A stretch of 64,000 nt of DNA from Viridibacillus sp050279675 (GCF_050279675.1 NZ_JBNNUK010000002.1:1-64000); one strand, 5' to 3'. Counted from the first letter of the stretch, positions 43,334 to 52,478 are shown. Program-made: numbers and translations. Notes: a model not told the origin generated them from the sequence alone.

Positions 43334-44560
43334 ATGACAACTACATTTGAAAGTTTAAAAAGAATTTCAAGTAAAAATATCGTCTCACCAAAAGGGTTTA
43401 CTGCAACAGGTATACATTGTGGCATCAAGCATAAGAAAAAAGATTTAGCGATTTTAGTAAGTGAAGTACCTGCAAATGTAGCTGGTGTTTTTACAACAAA
43501 TGTTATTAAAGCAGCTCCTCTTATACTGACAAAGCAAGTTGTAAAAGAATACGGCAGAATGCAAGCACTCATCGTCAATTCTGGGAATGCAAATGCGTGT
43601 ACAGGAACTCAAGGCTATAAAGATGCTGAAACAATGCAACAATTAACAGCAGAAAAATTAGGGATTGCGAAAGAACTTGTAGGAGTTTCATCGACAGGCG
43701 TAATCGGAGAAATCATGAACATGGAGCCGATTGCAAAAGGGATTGCTGAAATTACCCCAAATGCAACGCTAGAAGGGGCAATTGATTTTGCACAAGCGAT
43801 ACTAACTACTGATACGGTCACTAAAAATACAGCATATAGCGTAGTTATAGACGATAAAGAAGTTGTCATTGCGGGTGTGGCAAAAGGATCGGGTATGATC
43901 GAGCCAAATATGGCGACAATGCTTGCCTATGTCACAACTGATGCAGATATCGATCAACAAGCATTGCAACAACTATTAAAAGAAGTAACAGATGTGACGT
44001 TTAATGCGATTACTGTAGATGGAGATACATCAACAAACGATACAGTTTTAGTATTAGCTAACGGATTAGCAGGCAATGCCACATTAAAGCCAACACATCC
44101 AGAATGGGAAACTTTTAAAGCTGCTTTCCATGCTGTATCTCAAGATCTTTCAAAAATGATTGCAAAAGATGGTGAAGGTGCAACTAAATTAATCGAAGTT
44201 AAAGTTGAAGGTGCGGTAACTGATGAAGAGGCACGTAAAATTGCCAAAACAGTTGTAGGGTCTCCATTGGTGAAAACAGCGATTTTTGGTTGTGATGCAA
44301 ACTGGGGACGAATTATTTGTGCAGTAGGATACAGTGGCGCAACAGTCAACCCGACCGATGTGAAAATTCAAATTGGCTCAACTACAGTTGTTGAAAAAGG
44401 TGAACCAGTACCATTTTCTGAAGAAGAACTTATTGTCTATTTGAAACAAAATGAAGTGAAAATAGCAGTATCCTTAAATCAAGGTGAAGGATTTGGTACT
44501 GCTTGGGGATGTGACCTAACATATGACTACGTGCAAATCAATGCAACATACAGATCTTAA
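43334..44560 (+). CDS. argJ: Glutamate N-acetyltransferase/amino-acid acetyltransferase ArgJ
   Basis: 408 residues, full length. VNSGNANACTGTQG, the self-cleavage site in KGSGMIEPNMATMLAYVTTDA-type sequence (the Thr after Met-Ala is the nucleophile), AVDGDTSTNDTVL-like ITVDGDTSTNDTVLVLANG and NWGRIICAVGYSG are present. ArgJ regenerates N-acetylglutamate from acetylornithine and so makes the pathway cyclic. AGGGAG precedes the ATG. Its 3' end overlaps argB by 38 bases. Confidence 0.95.
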   Translation: MTTTFESLKRISSKNIVSPKGFTATGIHCGIKHKKKDLAILVSEVPANVAGVFTTNVIKAAPLILTKQVVKEYGRMQALIVNSGNANACTGTQGYKDAETMQQLTAEKLGIAKELVGVSSTGVIGEIMNMEPIAKGIAEITPNATLEGAIDFAQAILTTDTVTKNTAYSVVIDDKEVVIAGVAKGSGMIEPNMATMLAYVTTDADIDQQALQQLLKEVTDVTFNAITVDGDTSTNDTVLVLANGLAGNATLKPTHPEWETFKAAFHAVSQDLSKMIAKDGEGATKLIEVKVEGAVTDEEARKIAKTVVGSPLVKTAIFGCDANWGRIICAVGYSGATVNPTDVKIQIGSTTVVEKGEPVPFSEEELIVYLKQNEVKIAVSLNQGEGFGTAWGCDLTYDYVQINATYRS

Positions 44561-45302
44561 AACGATCGTAATTAAACTAGGTGGCAGTATGCTAAAAGGT
44601 TTAACTACTGACTTTTTAGAAAATTTCAAAAAGATGCAGCAAGTGGGCATAGATATTATTATCGTCCATGGCGGTGGACCTGCTATTAATCAGGCATTAG
44701 CCTACGCTAATGTTGAGACTACTACTAAAAATGGTATTCGTATTACACTAAGTGATGCTATTGAGATTGTGCAATCGACATTAATTGGTAAGGTAAATCC
44801 AGCGCTAACTCATCAATTGAATGGCGCTGGTATTAAAGCAATCGGTTTAAGTGGTTATGATGGAAGTTTATTTGACTGTTCATTTTTAGACAAAAAAGAA
44901 TATGGCTACGTAGGTAAAATTGAAGCAGTTAACACGGCACTTCTAAAAACTCTACTTGCTGAAAAAATCATTCCGGTCGTCTCTTGTTTTGGAACAACAG
45001 CTGATGGGGTACCGCTGAATATTAACGGCGACACAGTTGCTAGTAAAGTGGCTTTAGCAATGAATGCTGATAGTCTGTTACTCGTGACGGACACACCAGG
45101 GATAAAAATTGAGGATGAAGTTCAAAACAATGTTAATCCAGAACAAATCCAAGAATGGATTAATTCTGGTGATATATATGGGGGCATGATTCCAAAAGTT
45201 CAAGCTGCCATCGACTGTTTATATGAAGGGATACCAACTGTTCAAATTGTTGGTTCAAAATTAGTCGGTACAAAGATCCAAAGAAAGGGAGTTTTCGCAT
45301 GA
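44523..45302 (+). CDS. argB: Acetylglutamate kinase
   Basis: 259 residues from this ATG. TIVIKLGGSML at the amino terminus, IIVHGGGPAINQAL (Gly-rich substrate loop), NINGDTVASKVALAMNADSL and YGGMIPKVQAAIDCLYEG are amino-acid-kinase signatures of ArgB. The start is uncertain. The ATG at 44523 lies inside argJ with only a distant GGGGA, and the ATG at 44541 (253 residues) has no better site; translation probably depends on coupling with argJ. Confidence 0.93.
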   Translation: MTTCKSMQHTDLKTIVIKLGGSMLKGLTTDFLENFKKMQQVGIDIIIVHGGGPAINQALAYANVETTTKNGIRITLSDAIEIVQSTLIGKVNPALTHQLNGAGIKAIGLSGYDGSLFDCSFLDKKEYGYVGKIEAVNTALLKTLLAEKIIPVVSCFGTTADGVPLNINGDTVASKVALAMNADSLLLVTDTPGIKIEDEVQNNVNPEQIQEWINSGDIYGGMIPKVQAAIDCLYEGIPTVQIVGSKLVGTKIQRKGVFA

Positions 45303-46432
45303 GTGCATTATTTGGGAACTATAGCAGACGTCCAGTTCATTTAGTAAAAGGTCAAGGAACGAAAGTCTATGATGAAGAGGGAAAAGAGTATTTGGATTTT
45401 ACTAGTGGGATTGCAGTACTAAGTCTAGGCCATGCAAATCCTATTTTAGTAGAGGCCATTAAAAAGCAAAGTGAAAAATTATGGCACACTTCTAATCTAT
45501 TTGAAAGTCCTGAACAAGAGCAGTTAGCTGCCACTCTTGTGAAAAATACTCATCTGGATCACGGGTTTTTCTGTAATAGTGGGGCTGAAGCGAATGAAGC
45601 AGCAATCAAACTAGCTCGTAAGCACACGGGTAAAAATACAATTATAACTTTTGAAAATTCATTCCACGGCAGAACATTCGGCGCGATGTCAGCTACAGGT
45701 CAAGCAAAAGTGCAACATGGCTTTGGTCCTTTAGTAGATAAATTTATCCATATTCCATTTAACGATGCGAAAGCTCTAGAGGCAGTAGTAAATGATGAAG
45801 TAGCAGCTATAATGCTAGAAGTCGTGCAAGGTGAAGGTGGCGTAAATACTGTTTCCGAAGAGTTTAGTGAAGCCATTTCTAAAATCTGTAAAGAACAAGG
45901 CATCTTACTCATTATTGATGAAGTACAAACAGGTATTGCTCGTACAGGTACACGTTATGCTTATGAACAAACTGCATTGAAACCAGATATTGTAACACTT
46001 GCTAAAGGACTTGGTGGGGGCTTCCCAATCGGTGCGATGCTTGGTACAGCTGAAATGTATACCACATTCAGCCCGGGTACACACGGTACAACATTTGGTG
46101 GTACCCCACTAGCAGTAGCCGTTGCACAAACAGTTCTTAATCATGTGTTTGAAGAGTCATTTTTAGGGGAAGTATGTAAAAAATCAGAGTATTTCACAGA
46201 GCAATTAGAAAAATTTCTACCAACAGAGAAATTTACAGTAAAAGGAATGGGCTTACTGATAGGTGTAAACTGCGGCAAAGCTGTGGCACCATTGATCACC
46301 GAAGCTGAAAATGCAGGCTTACTATTAGTTAGTGCAGGTGAAGAAGTCATTCGTTTTCTGCCACCACTTACGGTAACCTATGAAGAAATCGATGCAGCCA
46401 TCGCAATCTTAGCAGACATTATCAACGATTAA
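45299..46432 (+). CDS. argD: Acetylornithine aminotransferase
   Basis: 377 residues, class III PLP aminotransferase. FTSGIAVLSLGHANP, NSGAEANEAAIKLAR, SFHGRTFGAMSATGQ, LIIDEVQTGIARTG and the PLP Lys in TLAKGLGGGFPIGAML are present. It transaminates N-acetylglutamate semialdehyde to acetylornithine. The ATG overlaps the argB stop, and AAAGGGAG lies upstream. argF and carAB do not follow; the operon ends here at a terminator. Confidence 0.95.
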   Translation: MSALFGNYSRRPVHLVKGQGTKVYDEEGKEYLDFTSGIAVLSLGHANPILVEAIKKQSEKLWHTSNLFESPEQEQLAATLVKNTHLDHGFFCNSGAEANEAAIKLARKHTGKNTIITFENSFHGRTFGAMSATGQAKVQHGFGPLVDKFIHIPFNDAKALEAVVNDEVAAIMLEVVQGEGGVNTVSEEFSEAISKICKEQGILLIIDEVQTGIARTGTRYAYEQTALKPDIVTLAKGLGGGFPIGAMLGTAEMYTTFSPGTHGTTFGGTPLAVAVAQTVLNHVFEESFLGEVCKKSEYFTEQLEKFLPTEKFTVKGMGLLIGVNCGKAVAPLITEAENAGLLLVSAGEEVIRFLPPLTVTYEEIDAAIAILADIIND

Positions 46433-46500
46433 TAAGTTTGAATTAATGCGTTCAGAGAATCGCAATTCATTACTCTATACCTCTTTCAAAAGTGTTTTAT

Positions 46501-46536
46501 ATAAGCGAACGGGTACACGGACCTGTTCGCTTATTG
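46501..46536 (+). terminator. Terminator of argCJBD
   Basis: A 14-bp stem with one G-T pair (46501-46514 with 46521-46534, 6-base loop). The following T stretch is short, but the stem is strong. Confidence 0.7.
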
Positions 46537-46593
46537 TTGAACACGAAACTTCCAGGTATGTAATTCGTCAAAAGTAAAAAAGGGGGAATTAAC

Positions 46594-47082
46594 ATGTCTA
46601 ACTTTATACATTTCAAAGGCATACTCACTGAACTCCACGAAACATCATCTCATTTTACTTTAACTTGTCAAAAACAAGAGGACAATTCTATATTTATTCT
46701 TAACCTAACGAAAAAAATGCTTCTTTTTCATAGCACTTCATATGAGCCACTTCTATTTAGGGAACTAAAGCTAGGTCTTGTTGTTCACGCCTATTTCCAT
46801 GAACTTCAACCTGCTTTGATGATCTCCCCAACACTCGTGCTTGTGAATGAGGAAGATTTATTCTATGGCAATAAAGTTGGTACATACAATGCCGAAACAT
46901 CTTTAGTAGAAGCAGATTTACGGATAAACATTAGTCCCAATACGACAATATTAAATGAAGTAGGGGAAAGTATAGCAGCTGAAATGCTTGATGGACATGA
47001 TATAGCTGTATTCTTCAAAATGAGTACTCGTAGCATTCCACCACAAACAACACCGCAAAAGATTATATTGTTGGATGATTAA
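46594..47082 (+). CDS. Hypothetical protein, 162 residues
   Basis: No family recognised. The protein has no signal peptide or membrane helix. Alternating strands (FIHFKGILTELHETSSHFTL, LKLGLVVHAYFHELQPAL, DLRINISPNTTILNEVGESI, GHDIAVFFKMSTRSIPPQTT) suggest two small beta-barrel-like repeats, each ending in an acidic turn. The final segment looks like the end of an OB-type or repeated DUF domain. AAAGGGGG lies before the ATG and a terminator follows, so the gene looks real and stands alone. Confidence 0.65.
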   Translation: MSNFIHFKGILTELHETSSHFTLTCQKQEDNSIFILNLTKKMLLFHSTSYEPLLFRELKLGLVVHAYFHELQPALMISPTLVLVNEEDLFYGNKVGTYNAETSLVEADLRINISPNTTILNEVGESIAAEMLDGHDIAVFFKMSTRSIPPQTTPQKIILLDD

Positions 47083-47092
47083 GTGATTGTAT

Positions 47093-47130
47093 AAAAGAAT
47101 CCAAGTTATTAGAATGGATTCTTTTTTTAC
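47093..47130 (+). terminator. Terminator after the 162-residue protein gene
   Basis: A 10-bp perfect stem (47093-47102 with 47115-47124) followed by a T run. Confidence 0.8.
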
Positions 47131-47208
47131 TGAATGTATTGATTGACTTTTGAACTAAATTACATTGCCTCGAAATAATTTTCGAATCATTTGGCCGGCT
47201 GACAATAC

Positions 47209-47300
47209 TTAACTGAGATGATATACAAAAATCAAATCGTCATTTATAAGCTCATCAAGACTATCTACATCCCCATCTTTCATTGCTTTTTGTAGGCTCT
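47209..47300 (-). pseudogene. DUF4440/SnoaL-like gene fragment
   Basis: The minus strand reads LQKAMKDGDVDSLDELINDD followed by LIFVYHLS and a stop. This matches the first helix and strand of DUF4440/SnoaL-type proteins (AM..GDV..LDELI.DDL.F). The rest of the domain is absent on both sides, so only a 30-codon relic remains. Confidence 0.4.
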
Positions 47301-47459
47301 ATTAATATACTTGAACTTGATTTACTTCCGAGATTTTTTTAATACACAATATTATCGCTTAATATTGTTTGACTATTCTGTATGTAAAGTGGTAAGAATA
47401 AAGATGTGGTAGTTTAGGAGGTTAAGCCTATATTCATTAAGCGACAAGTACCAAGTGAA

Positions 47460-48395
47460 ATGTTTGCACATAAGCAACTCATTAAACGCCTCTCCCCGGA
47501 TAATAAAAAAATCGAAGATATCATTCGCCAACTTGAAAATGTAACAGCTGGTTTTAATGGTGAATGTCGAGTAGATCAAATGGTACAAGAAGTACTGTTT
47601 AACAATTCTTTTTTTTACTTCCCAAACTTCGAGTGTCAACTCTCTCCAACACGTATTGCCCAAATAGATTCCGTCTTGCTCACACAAAGCTATATTCTAT
47701 TAATTGAAATCAAAAATATGCGAGGAACCTTACATTTCCAAGAACAGCCCTATCAACTCATTCAAGAACTTGAAGGGCAATCCAAGGCATATCATTGTCC
47801 ACAAATGCAATTACTTCGTGCATCAGACACATTTGAGCGCTGGTTAAAAACCATGAAGTTTCAGCAATTACCTATCTATAAAACAATCATTATGCCTAAT
47901 AGCCGTACAGTAATTAAAACTACACCTACAACTGTACCACTCATCATGTCGAAAGAAATCGCACTATTTATCCAAAAACTAAATGAGCTCCCTGTAGTCA
48001 TAAACGAAGCTCAATTAGAAGCATTGATTCATCTAATTAAAGTGAATAATAAACCGTACAAACACAGACCTTTATGTGAAAAATACAATATATCAATTGA
48101 GCAAATAAAAAAGGGAGTCATTTGTAATTGCGGAACGAGTGGTATCCGTATCTCTGAACGGACATGGCATTGTCCAAAATGTCAAGTAGCAATTCCCAAT
48201 GCAATCGAGCATACTCTATACGATTGGTTTAGCATTTGTGCTGAAGAAATTACAATAAAAGAAAGCATCGATTTTCTAAGTTGTAATAGTAGATCTTTAA
48301 TCTCAAGAGTATTGAACAACAGCAACTATATAGCTTACGGCAAGACTAGATCCAGGAGATTTAAGATAAACAATAAAGAGACAATTTATCAATAG
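47460..48395 (+). CDS. NERD-domain nuclease-related protein with zinc ribbon
   Basis: 311 residues from the ATG. Residues about 30-140 form a NERD domain (GFNGECRVDQMVQEVL, TRIAQIDSVLL, YILLIEIKNMRGTL with the Asp and E-x-K of the nuclease fold). Near 220-245 a zinc ribbon follows (CNCGTSGIRI and WHCPKCQVA), then a DNA-binding-like tail. The real start may be upstream: AGGAGG at 47417-47422 is ideally placed for codon 47430, which is ATA, and the intervening codons (IFIKRQVPSE) look like the usual family start. DNA processing is inferred from the domain only. Confidence 0.8.
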   Translation: MFAHKQLIKRLSPDNKKIEDIIRQLENVTAGFNGECRVDQMVQEVLFNNSFFYFPNFECQLSPTRIAQIDSVLLTQSYILLIEIKNMRGTLHFQEQPYQLIQELEGQSKAYHCPQMQLLRASDTFERWLKTMKFQQLPIYKTIIMPNSRTVIKTTPTTVPLIMSKEIALFIQKLNELPVVINEAQLEALIHLIKVNNKPYKHRPLCEKYNISIEQIKKGVICNCGTSGIRISERTWHCPKCQVAIPNAIEHTLYDWFSICAEEITIKESIDFLSCNSRSLISRVLNNSNYIAYGKTRSRRFKINNKETIYQ

Positions 48396-48458
48396 TTAAA
48401 ACTCTAGCCCAGAAACTTCGTATTAAATGAAGCTTCTGGGTTTTTGATTTGAAAAATA

Positions 48459-49244
48459 ATGAATAGGTTAAAAGAAAGCACCAGTGAGTTAAAAGAAGAG
48501 CTGAATAGGTTAAAAGAGAGCACGAGTAGAGCAAAAGGACGTCCAAAAGGAGCGAGTAGGTTAAAAGAAAGCACNNNNNNNNNNNNNNNNNNNNNNNNNN
48601 NNNNNNNNNNNNNNNNNNNNNNNNNNNNNNNNNNNNNNNNNNNNNNNNNNNNNNNNNNNNNNNNNNNNAAGCACCAGTGAGTTAAAAGGAGAGCCGAATA
48701 GGTTAAAAGAGAGCGTAAGTAGAGCAAAAGGACGTCCAAAAGGAGCGAGTAGGTTAAAAGAAAGCACCAGTGAGTTAAAAGGAGAGCCGAATAGGTTAAA
48801 AGAGAGCGTAAGTAGAGCAAAAGGACGTCCAAAAGGAGCGAGTAGGTTAAAAGAAAGCTCCAGTGAGTTAAAAGGAGAGCTGAATAGGTTAAAGGAGAGC
48901 TGAATAGGTTAAAGGAGAGCCCGAGTAGAGCAAAAGGACGTCCAAAAAGAGCGAATAGGTTAAAAGAAAGCACCAGTGAGTTAAAAGGAGAGCCGAATAG
49001 GTTAAAAGAGAGCCCGAGTAGAGCAAAAGGACGTCCAAAAAGAGCGAGTAGGTTAAAAGAAAGCACCAGTGAGTTAAAAGGAGAGCCAAATAGGTTAAAG
49101 GAGAGTCCCAGTAGCGCAAAAGGAAGCCAAAAAAGAGCGAGTAGGTTAAAAGCAGAGCCCAATAACGTAACAGGTAGACTAAAAAACAGGAGTATGTTAA
49201 ATAAGCGCTCAAGGAGTGCAAATGAAAACCCGAAAACAGCTTGA
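48459..49244 (+). repeat. 93-bp tandem repeat, open on the plus strand (heptad-like Lys/Arg/Glu-rich)
   Basis: Units of 93 bp (for example starting at 48744 and 48837) encode about 31 residues built of four heptads plus three residues: SRLKEST, SELKGEP, NRLKESV, SRAKGRP, KGA. An ATG at 48459 opens the array with no convincing ribosome binding site. A perfect 20-bp duplication (48881-48900 repeated at 48901-48920) puts a TGA in frame, after which the plus-one frame stays open to 49244. Because the unit is divisible by three, other frames are open too, including a hydrophobic minus-strand one. Coding status is uncertain. Later units differ (PSRAKGRPKRA), so the array is diverging. Confidence 0.85.
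48575..48668. other. Assembly gap of 94 N inside the repeat
   Basis: The flanks are in register with the 93-bp unit only if the gap were 87 bases or 87 plus a multiple of 93. The stated length of 94 is therefore probably an estimate, and the repeat count is unknown. Confidence 0.95.
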
Positions 49245-49287
49245 TAAGTCAAATAAACTCACAAGAAAAATTCACCAACTTTTCCTC

Positions 49288-49325
49288 AAAAAAAAAAACC
49301 GCAAAAGGAATCACCCTCTTGCGGT
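49288..49325 (-). terminator. Terminator of the aminotransferase gene
   Basis: Read on the minus strand, ACCGCAA (49325-49319 complement) pairs with its copy at 49304-49298 and is followed by a long T tract (A run at 49288-49297 on the plus strand). Confidence 0.85.
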
Positions 49326-49334
49326 CAAAATAGA

Positions 49335-50510
49335 TTAAGCGTGCACTACAGATAATGTAGCAAGTCGTTCAACAGCCTCAGCGATTAATTCTTCTTTTTG
49401 AACAAGTGCTAAGCGTACATAACCCGATCCAGCATCACCAAAGATGATTCCTGGTACCATAACTACGCCTGTTTCTTTAATTGCGTGATATACGAAGTCG
49501 ATATCGTTCATTTCTTGATTTGGATATTTAGCCCAGACGAACATACCACCCTTTGAAGGTGTTACGTTCCAGCCAATTTTAGTTAAACCATCCATTAAAA
49601 TATGGTGTCGTTTTGAGAATGTAGCACGAAGACGATCTGTTATTTCTTCAGCATTGTCTAAAGCAACAATACCAGCTTCTTGGATTGGCTCAAAAGTGCC
49701 GTAATCCAAATTAGATTTTAGTTCTTGGATAATTGAGATCATCTCAGCATTTCCTGCTATGTACGCAATACGTGCACCAGCTAAACTAAAGCTTTTAGAA
49801 AGAGAGTTGATTTCCATGCCGACTTCTTTTGCTCCTGGTGTAGCAAGGAAGCTTGATGGACGGTCGCCTTCAAAATAGAATTCTGAATAGGCAGCATCAT
49901 GTAAAATAATGACATTATATTTACGGCCAAATGCAACTGCTTTAGCGAAAAACTCTTCGTTAGGCATTGCAGGTACTGGATTTCCTGGTAAGTTTAGGAT
50001 CATCAGTTTTGCCTTTTCAGCAACCTCTACAGGAATTGCGTCGAAATCTGGTAAGTAATTATTTTCTTCTAATAAAGGCATATAGTAAGGAATAGCTTCT
50101 GCAAGATGAATACCGGCATCAAAGGCTACGTAGGCTGGGTTCGTCGTTAGTACATAGTCACCTTTATTACAGAAGGCCATCGGTAAATGAACAAGTCCTT
50201 CTTGTGAACCCATTGTTTGAATAATTTCCGTATTTGGATCTAAATCTACATTAGTACGACGTTTGTAATAACGTGCTACCGCTTCATAGAAACGTTTTGT
50301 ACCACTTAGTGTATAGCCATATGAGCTGGCTAATGCACTTTGTTCAGACATTACTTTACGTACTTTTTCGTCTGGTGGAAGATCCGGGCTTCCTAAGCTT
50401 AAATCGATTAATTTAACGCCTTCAGCTGCTTTCACATTGGCCGCCGCTTTTAAATCACCGAATATTGCTTTTGGAAACATAGCCATTTTTTTTGATTTTT
50501 CGATTTTCAC
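49335..50510 (-). CDS. Class I/II aminotransferase (PatA/LL-DAP aminotransferase type)
   Basis: 391 residues, fold-type I PLP enzyme. LSLGSPDLPPDEKV, YGYTLSGTKRFYEAVARYY, TMGSQEGLVHLPMAF, NLPGNPVPAMPNEEFF, HDAAYSEFYFEG and the PLP Lys in NSLSKSFSLAGARIAYIAG, then YVRLALVQ with the carboxylate-binding Arg. The group includes LL-diaminopimelate and broad aromatic/branched-chain aminotransferases; NLPGNPVPA in place of the usual NYPNNPTGA is a variation. The GTG at 50510 is preferred because AAGGAG is 9 bases upstream; the in-frame TTG at 50516 is only 3 bases from it. Confidence 0.85.
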   Translation of the reverse strand: MKIEKSKKMAMFPKAIFGDLKAAANVKAAEGVKLIDLSLGSPDLPPDEKVRKVMSEQSALASSYGYTLSGTKRFYEAVARYYKRRTNVDLDPNTEIIQTMGSQEGLVHLPMAFCNKGDYVLTTNPAYVAFDAGIHLAEAIPYYMPLLEENNYLPDFDAIPVEVAEKAKLMILNLPGNPVPAMPNEEFFAKAVAFGRKYNVIILHDAAYSEFYFEGDRPSSFLATPGAKEVGMEINSLSKSFSLAGARIAYIAGNAEMISIIQELKSNLDYGTFEPIQEAGIVALDNAEEITDRLRATFSKRHHILMDGLTKIGWNVTPSKGGMFVWAKYPNQEMNDIDFVYHAIKETGVVMVPGIIFGDAGSGYVRLALVQKEELIAEAVERLATLSVVHA

Positions 50511-50989
50511 ATGCAAGCACTCCTTAGTTGCAAAAGTAATTTTAAGAAATATTTTAACATACTAAAGCTATTATGTAACAGTTAAACTTAAGTAATTTCA
50601 TATAATTTGAAAAAATTTCTCTGAATGTTCAATGTTTATGAGTGTTTTTAAAATAAAAAAAGAATTTCTAGTTCATATTAACTGATTTAATATATTGGAT
50701 TAGGTATATTGGAATCATGTTATCTATTTAAAAAAATATACATCACCACTATATGGTAATTAAAATTATATAAATATACAAAAATATAACAATCGAAGTA
50801 TTGTTTTAAGTTATTGCAAATAAATCAATTATCATTTTTAAAGAGAAAAATCAGAGTTCTTATAATTGGATTTTGTAACAGTTTATAATACAGATTAAGA
50901 CTAGATTGAAATATAGTCATAAAGTAAGTGCATCACCAATTGAATCTACCTCTACAGCTTTCTAAGTTCAAAATAAAATTTCATAAGGT
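50511..50989. other. AT-rich intergenic region, no gene seen
   Basis: No reading frame with a start and ribosome binding site on either strand. TATAAT-like words are frequent but no -35 partner at proper spacing stands out. Confidence 0.45.
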
Positions 50990-51030
50990 AAACCAAATGT
51001 ATATGATATGCATTTGGTTTTTTTTTTGAA
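50990..51030 (+). terminator. Orphan intrinsic terminator, possible small-RNA end
   Basis: A 10-bp perfect stem (50990-50999 with 51011-51020) is followed by a T tract of about ten. No gene lies upstream on this strand, so it could close a small RNA or be the relic of a lost gene. Confidence 0.7.
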
Positions 51031-51405
51031 AAATCATACACATTTTCAAAAGTTGCAAATATAAAATTGCTTTTTACTAAGTAAATGTTGTAAACCTTAT
51101 TAAATTTTCAAAAAAACTATAACATTCGGCTTATTATTTGTGTTTCTCTTTCATTTATATAGAAATATTTTGAAAACAAATATACTCGACTTAGATTTCA
51201 TCATAATAGAAGAGTAATGTTCATATATTTCTTAAAGATAAGACCTTGAAAAATAAAGGTTTAGAATGAACTTAACGTAAATTTTTATCTTCTATTCATA
51301 ATTTATTTTTGAAAAAAATGTAACGCGTATTCTAAATTAAGTAATATAATCAATACATTTGTTATAGGTGAAGTTCGAAATTTATGGTAAAAATGGAGGT
51401 TAAAA
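51031..51405. other. AT-rich leader of the sugar transferase gene
   Basis: No gene is seen. Weak promoter-like elements (TTGAAA at 51309-51314 with CTAAAT at 51332-51337; TATAAT near 51345) precede the sugar transferase gene, but none is convincing. Confidence 0.4.
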
Positions 51406-52041
51406 ATGCAAGCGAATGTAATAGATAGGCCTAGATTTTACGCTAAATATGGAAAAAGACTATTAGATATAGTTATTTCTAGTATTTTATTGCCAATTAT
51501 CGCACTTTTCATGCTAATAATAGCAATTATATTACTATTTGTATCCGGAAGACCTATTTTCTTTACTCAACAGAGAACGGGAATAAATTACTCAAACTTT
51601 CAAATTTGGAAGTTCAGGACGATGCGTAATAATCTTAGTCAGAAGAACAAGGTAAATGACTGGGAAGGTGGGGTACCTGAACAGTTCGTCTTTAAGAGTT
51701 CACAGGATACGCGGATGACTGGAATCGGGAAGTTACTAAGAAAACTGAGCTTAGATGAACTACCACAAATTATTAATGTTTTAAAGGGTGAAATGAGTTT
51801 AGTAGGACCAAGACCTGAAGTACCTGAAATTACAGCTTATTATAATCTAGAACAAGCTAAAAGATTGTATATGAAACCAGGAATTACAGGATTGGCGCAA
51901 ATAAATGGACGTTCTAATATTCCTCATGGAAGAAAAATAAATTATGACATTGATTACGTAGAGAACTGCTCATTTCTACTCGATATCAAAATTTTAATGC
52001 GCACTATACGTGTAGTTTTTAGTCGAGAGGGAGCTTATTAA
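51406..52041 (+). CDS. Initiating sugar-phosphate transferase (bacterial sugar transferase family)
   Basis: 211 residues. One membrane helix (LLDIVISSILLPIIALFMLI) is followed by the catalytic domain of the PglC/WcaJ type: IFFTQQRTG, WKFRTMR, KLSLDELPQIINVLKGEMSL, VGPRPEVPE, KPGITGLAQINGRS and DIDYVENCSFLLDIKIL. It starts a glycan on undecaprenyl phosphate at the inner face of the membrane. GGAGG precedes the ATG. It is separated from the next glycan gene by 437 bases and has its own terminator. Confidence 0.93.
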   Translation: MQANVIDRPRFYAKYGKRLLDIVISSILLPIIALFMLIIAIILLFVSGRPIFFTQQRTGINYSNFQIWKFRTMRNNLSQKNKVNDWEGGVPEQFVFKSSQDTRMTGIGKLLRKLSLDELPQIINVLKGEMSLVGPRPEVPEITAYYNLEQAKRLYMKPGITGLAQINGRSNIPHGRKINYDIDYVENCSFLLDIKILMRTIRVVFSREGAY

Positions 52042-52098
52042 AAAGTACTTCAAGTCATATTTCATCCATTATATGGCCATGTATTGCACGTAAGTCGA

Positions 52099-52131
52099 AA
52101 AATAATGATGTTTAATCATCATTATTTTCTT
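52099..52131 (+). terminator. Terminator of the sugar transferase gene
   Basis: A 12-bp perfect stem (52099-52110 with 52117-52128, 6-base loop) whose last arm is itself T-rich. The remaining 52132-52478 shows no gene. Confidence 0.75.
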
Positions 52132-52478
52132 CACTACAGATCAAAATCAAGCGGAAAGACATTTAGTAAACTAGAGATGTAAAGTCATGAAAGTTGGAGT
52201 GAGAAGAAATATTAGCTTATTTTAACTAATACATAATAGATTCTTTGAAGGTTTTTTAGTATTTGAAACTGTACTACAGTCAGAAATCTTAGACCTTTAA
52301 CAGCGACTATTAACTCCAAATTAAAAACTAGAAAATTTCAATGAAGTTTTTATGTAATTATGAGCTTTCAATATTTTAGCTTTAATAGTAAAAAATTTGG
52401 CATATGGTAATCAGTTACATTAATAATGATTAGATCAGAGTTTATTGGATAATACAAAGATCTAAGAAAGGTGAGGTA

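Noticed and set aside
48459..49244. CRISPR array
   Set aside because: There are no unique spacers; the 93-bp units adjoin each other directly and are built of similar submotifs. No cas genes are present.
48404..49252. Long hydrophobic minus-strand frame across the tandem repeat
   Set aside because: It has no ribosome binding site, and it is open because the repeat unit is a multiple of three without stops on that strand. It also runs through the N gap and overlaps repeat sequence only.
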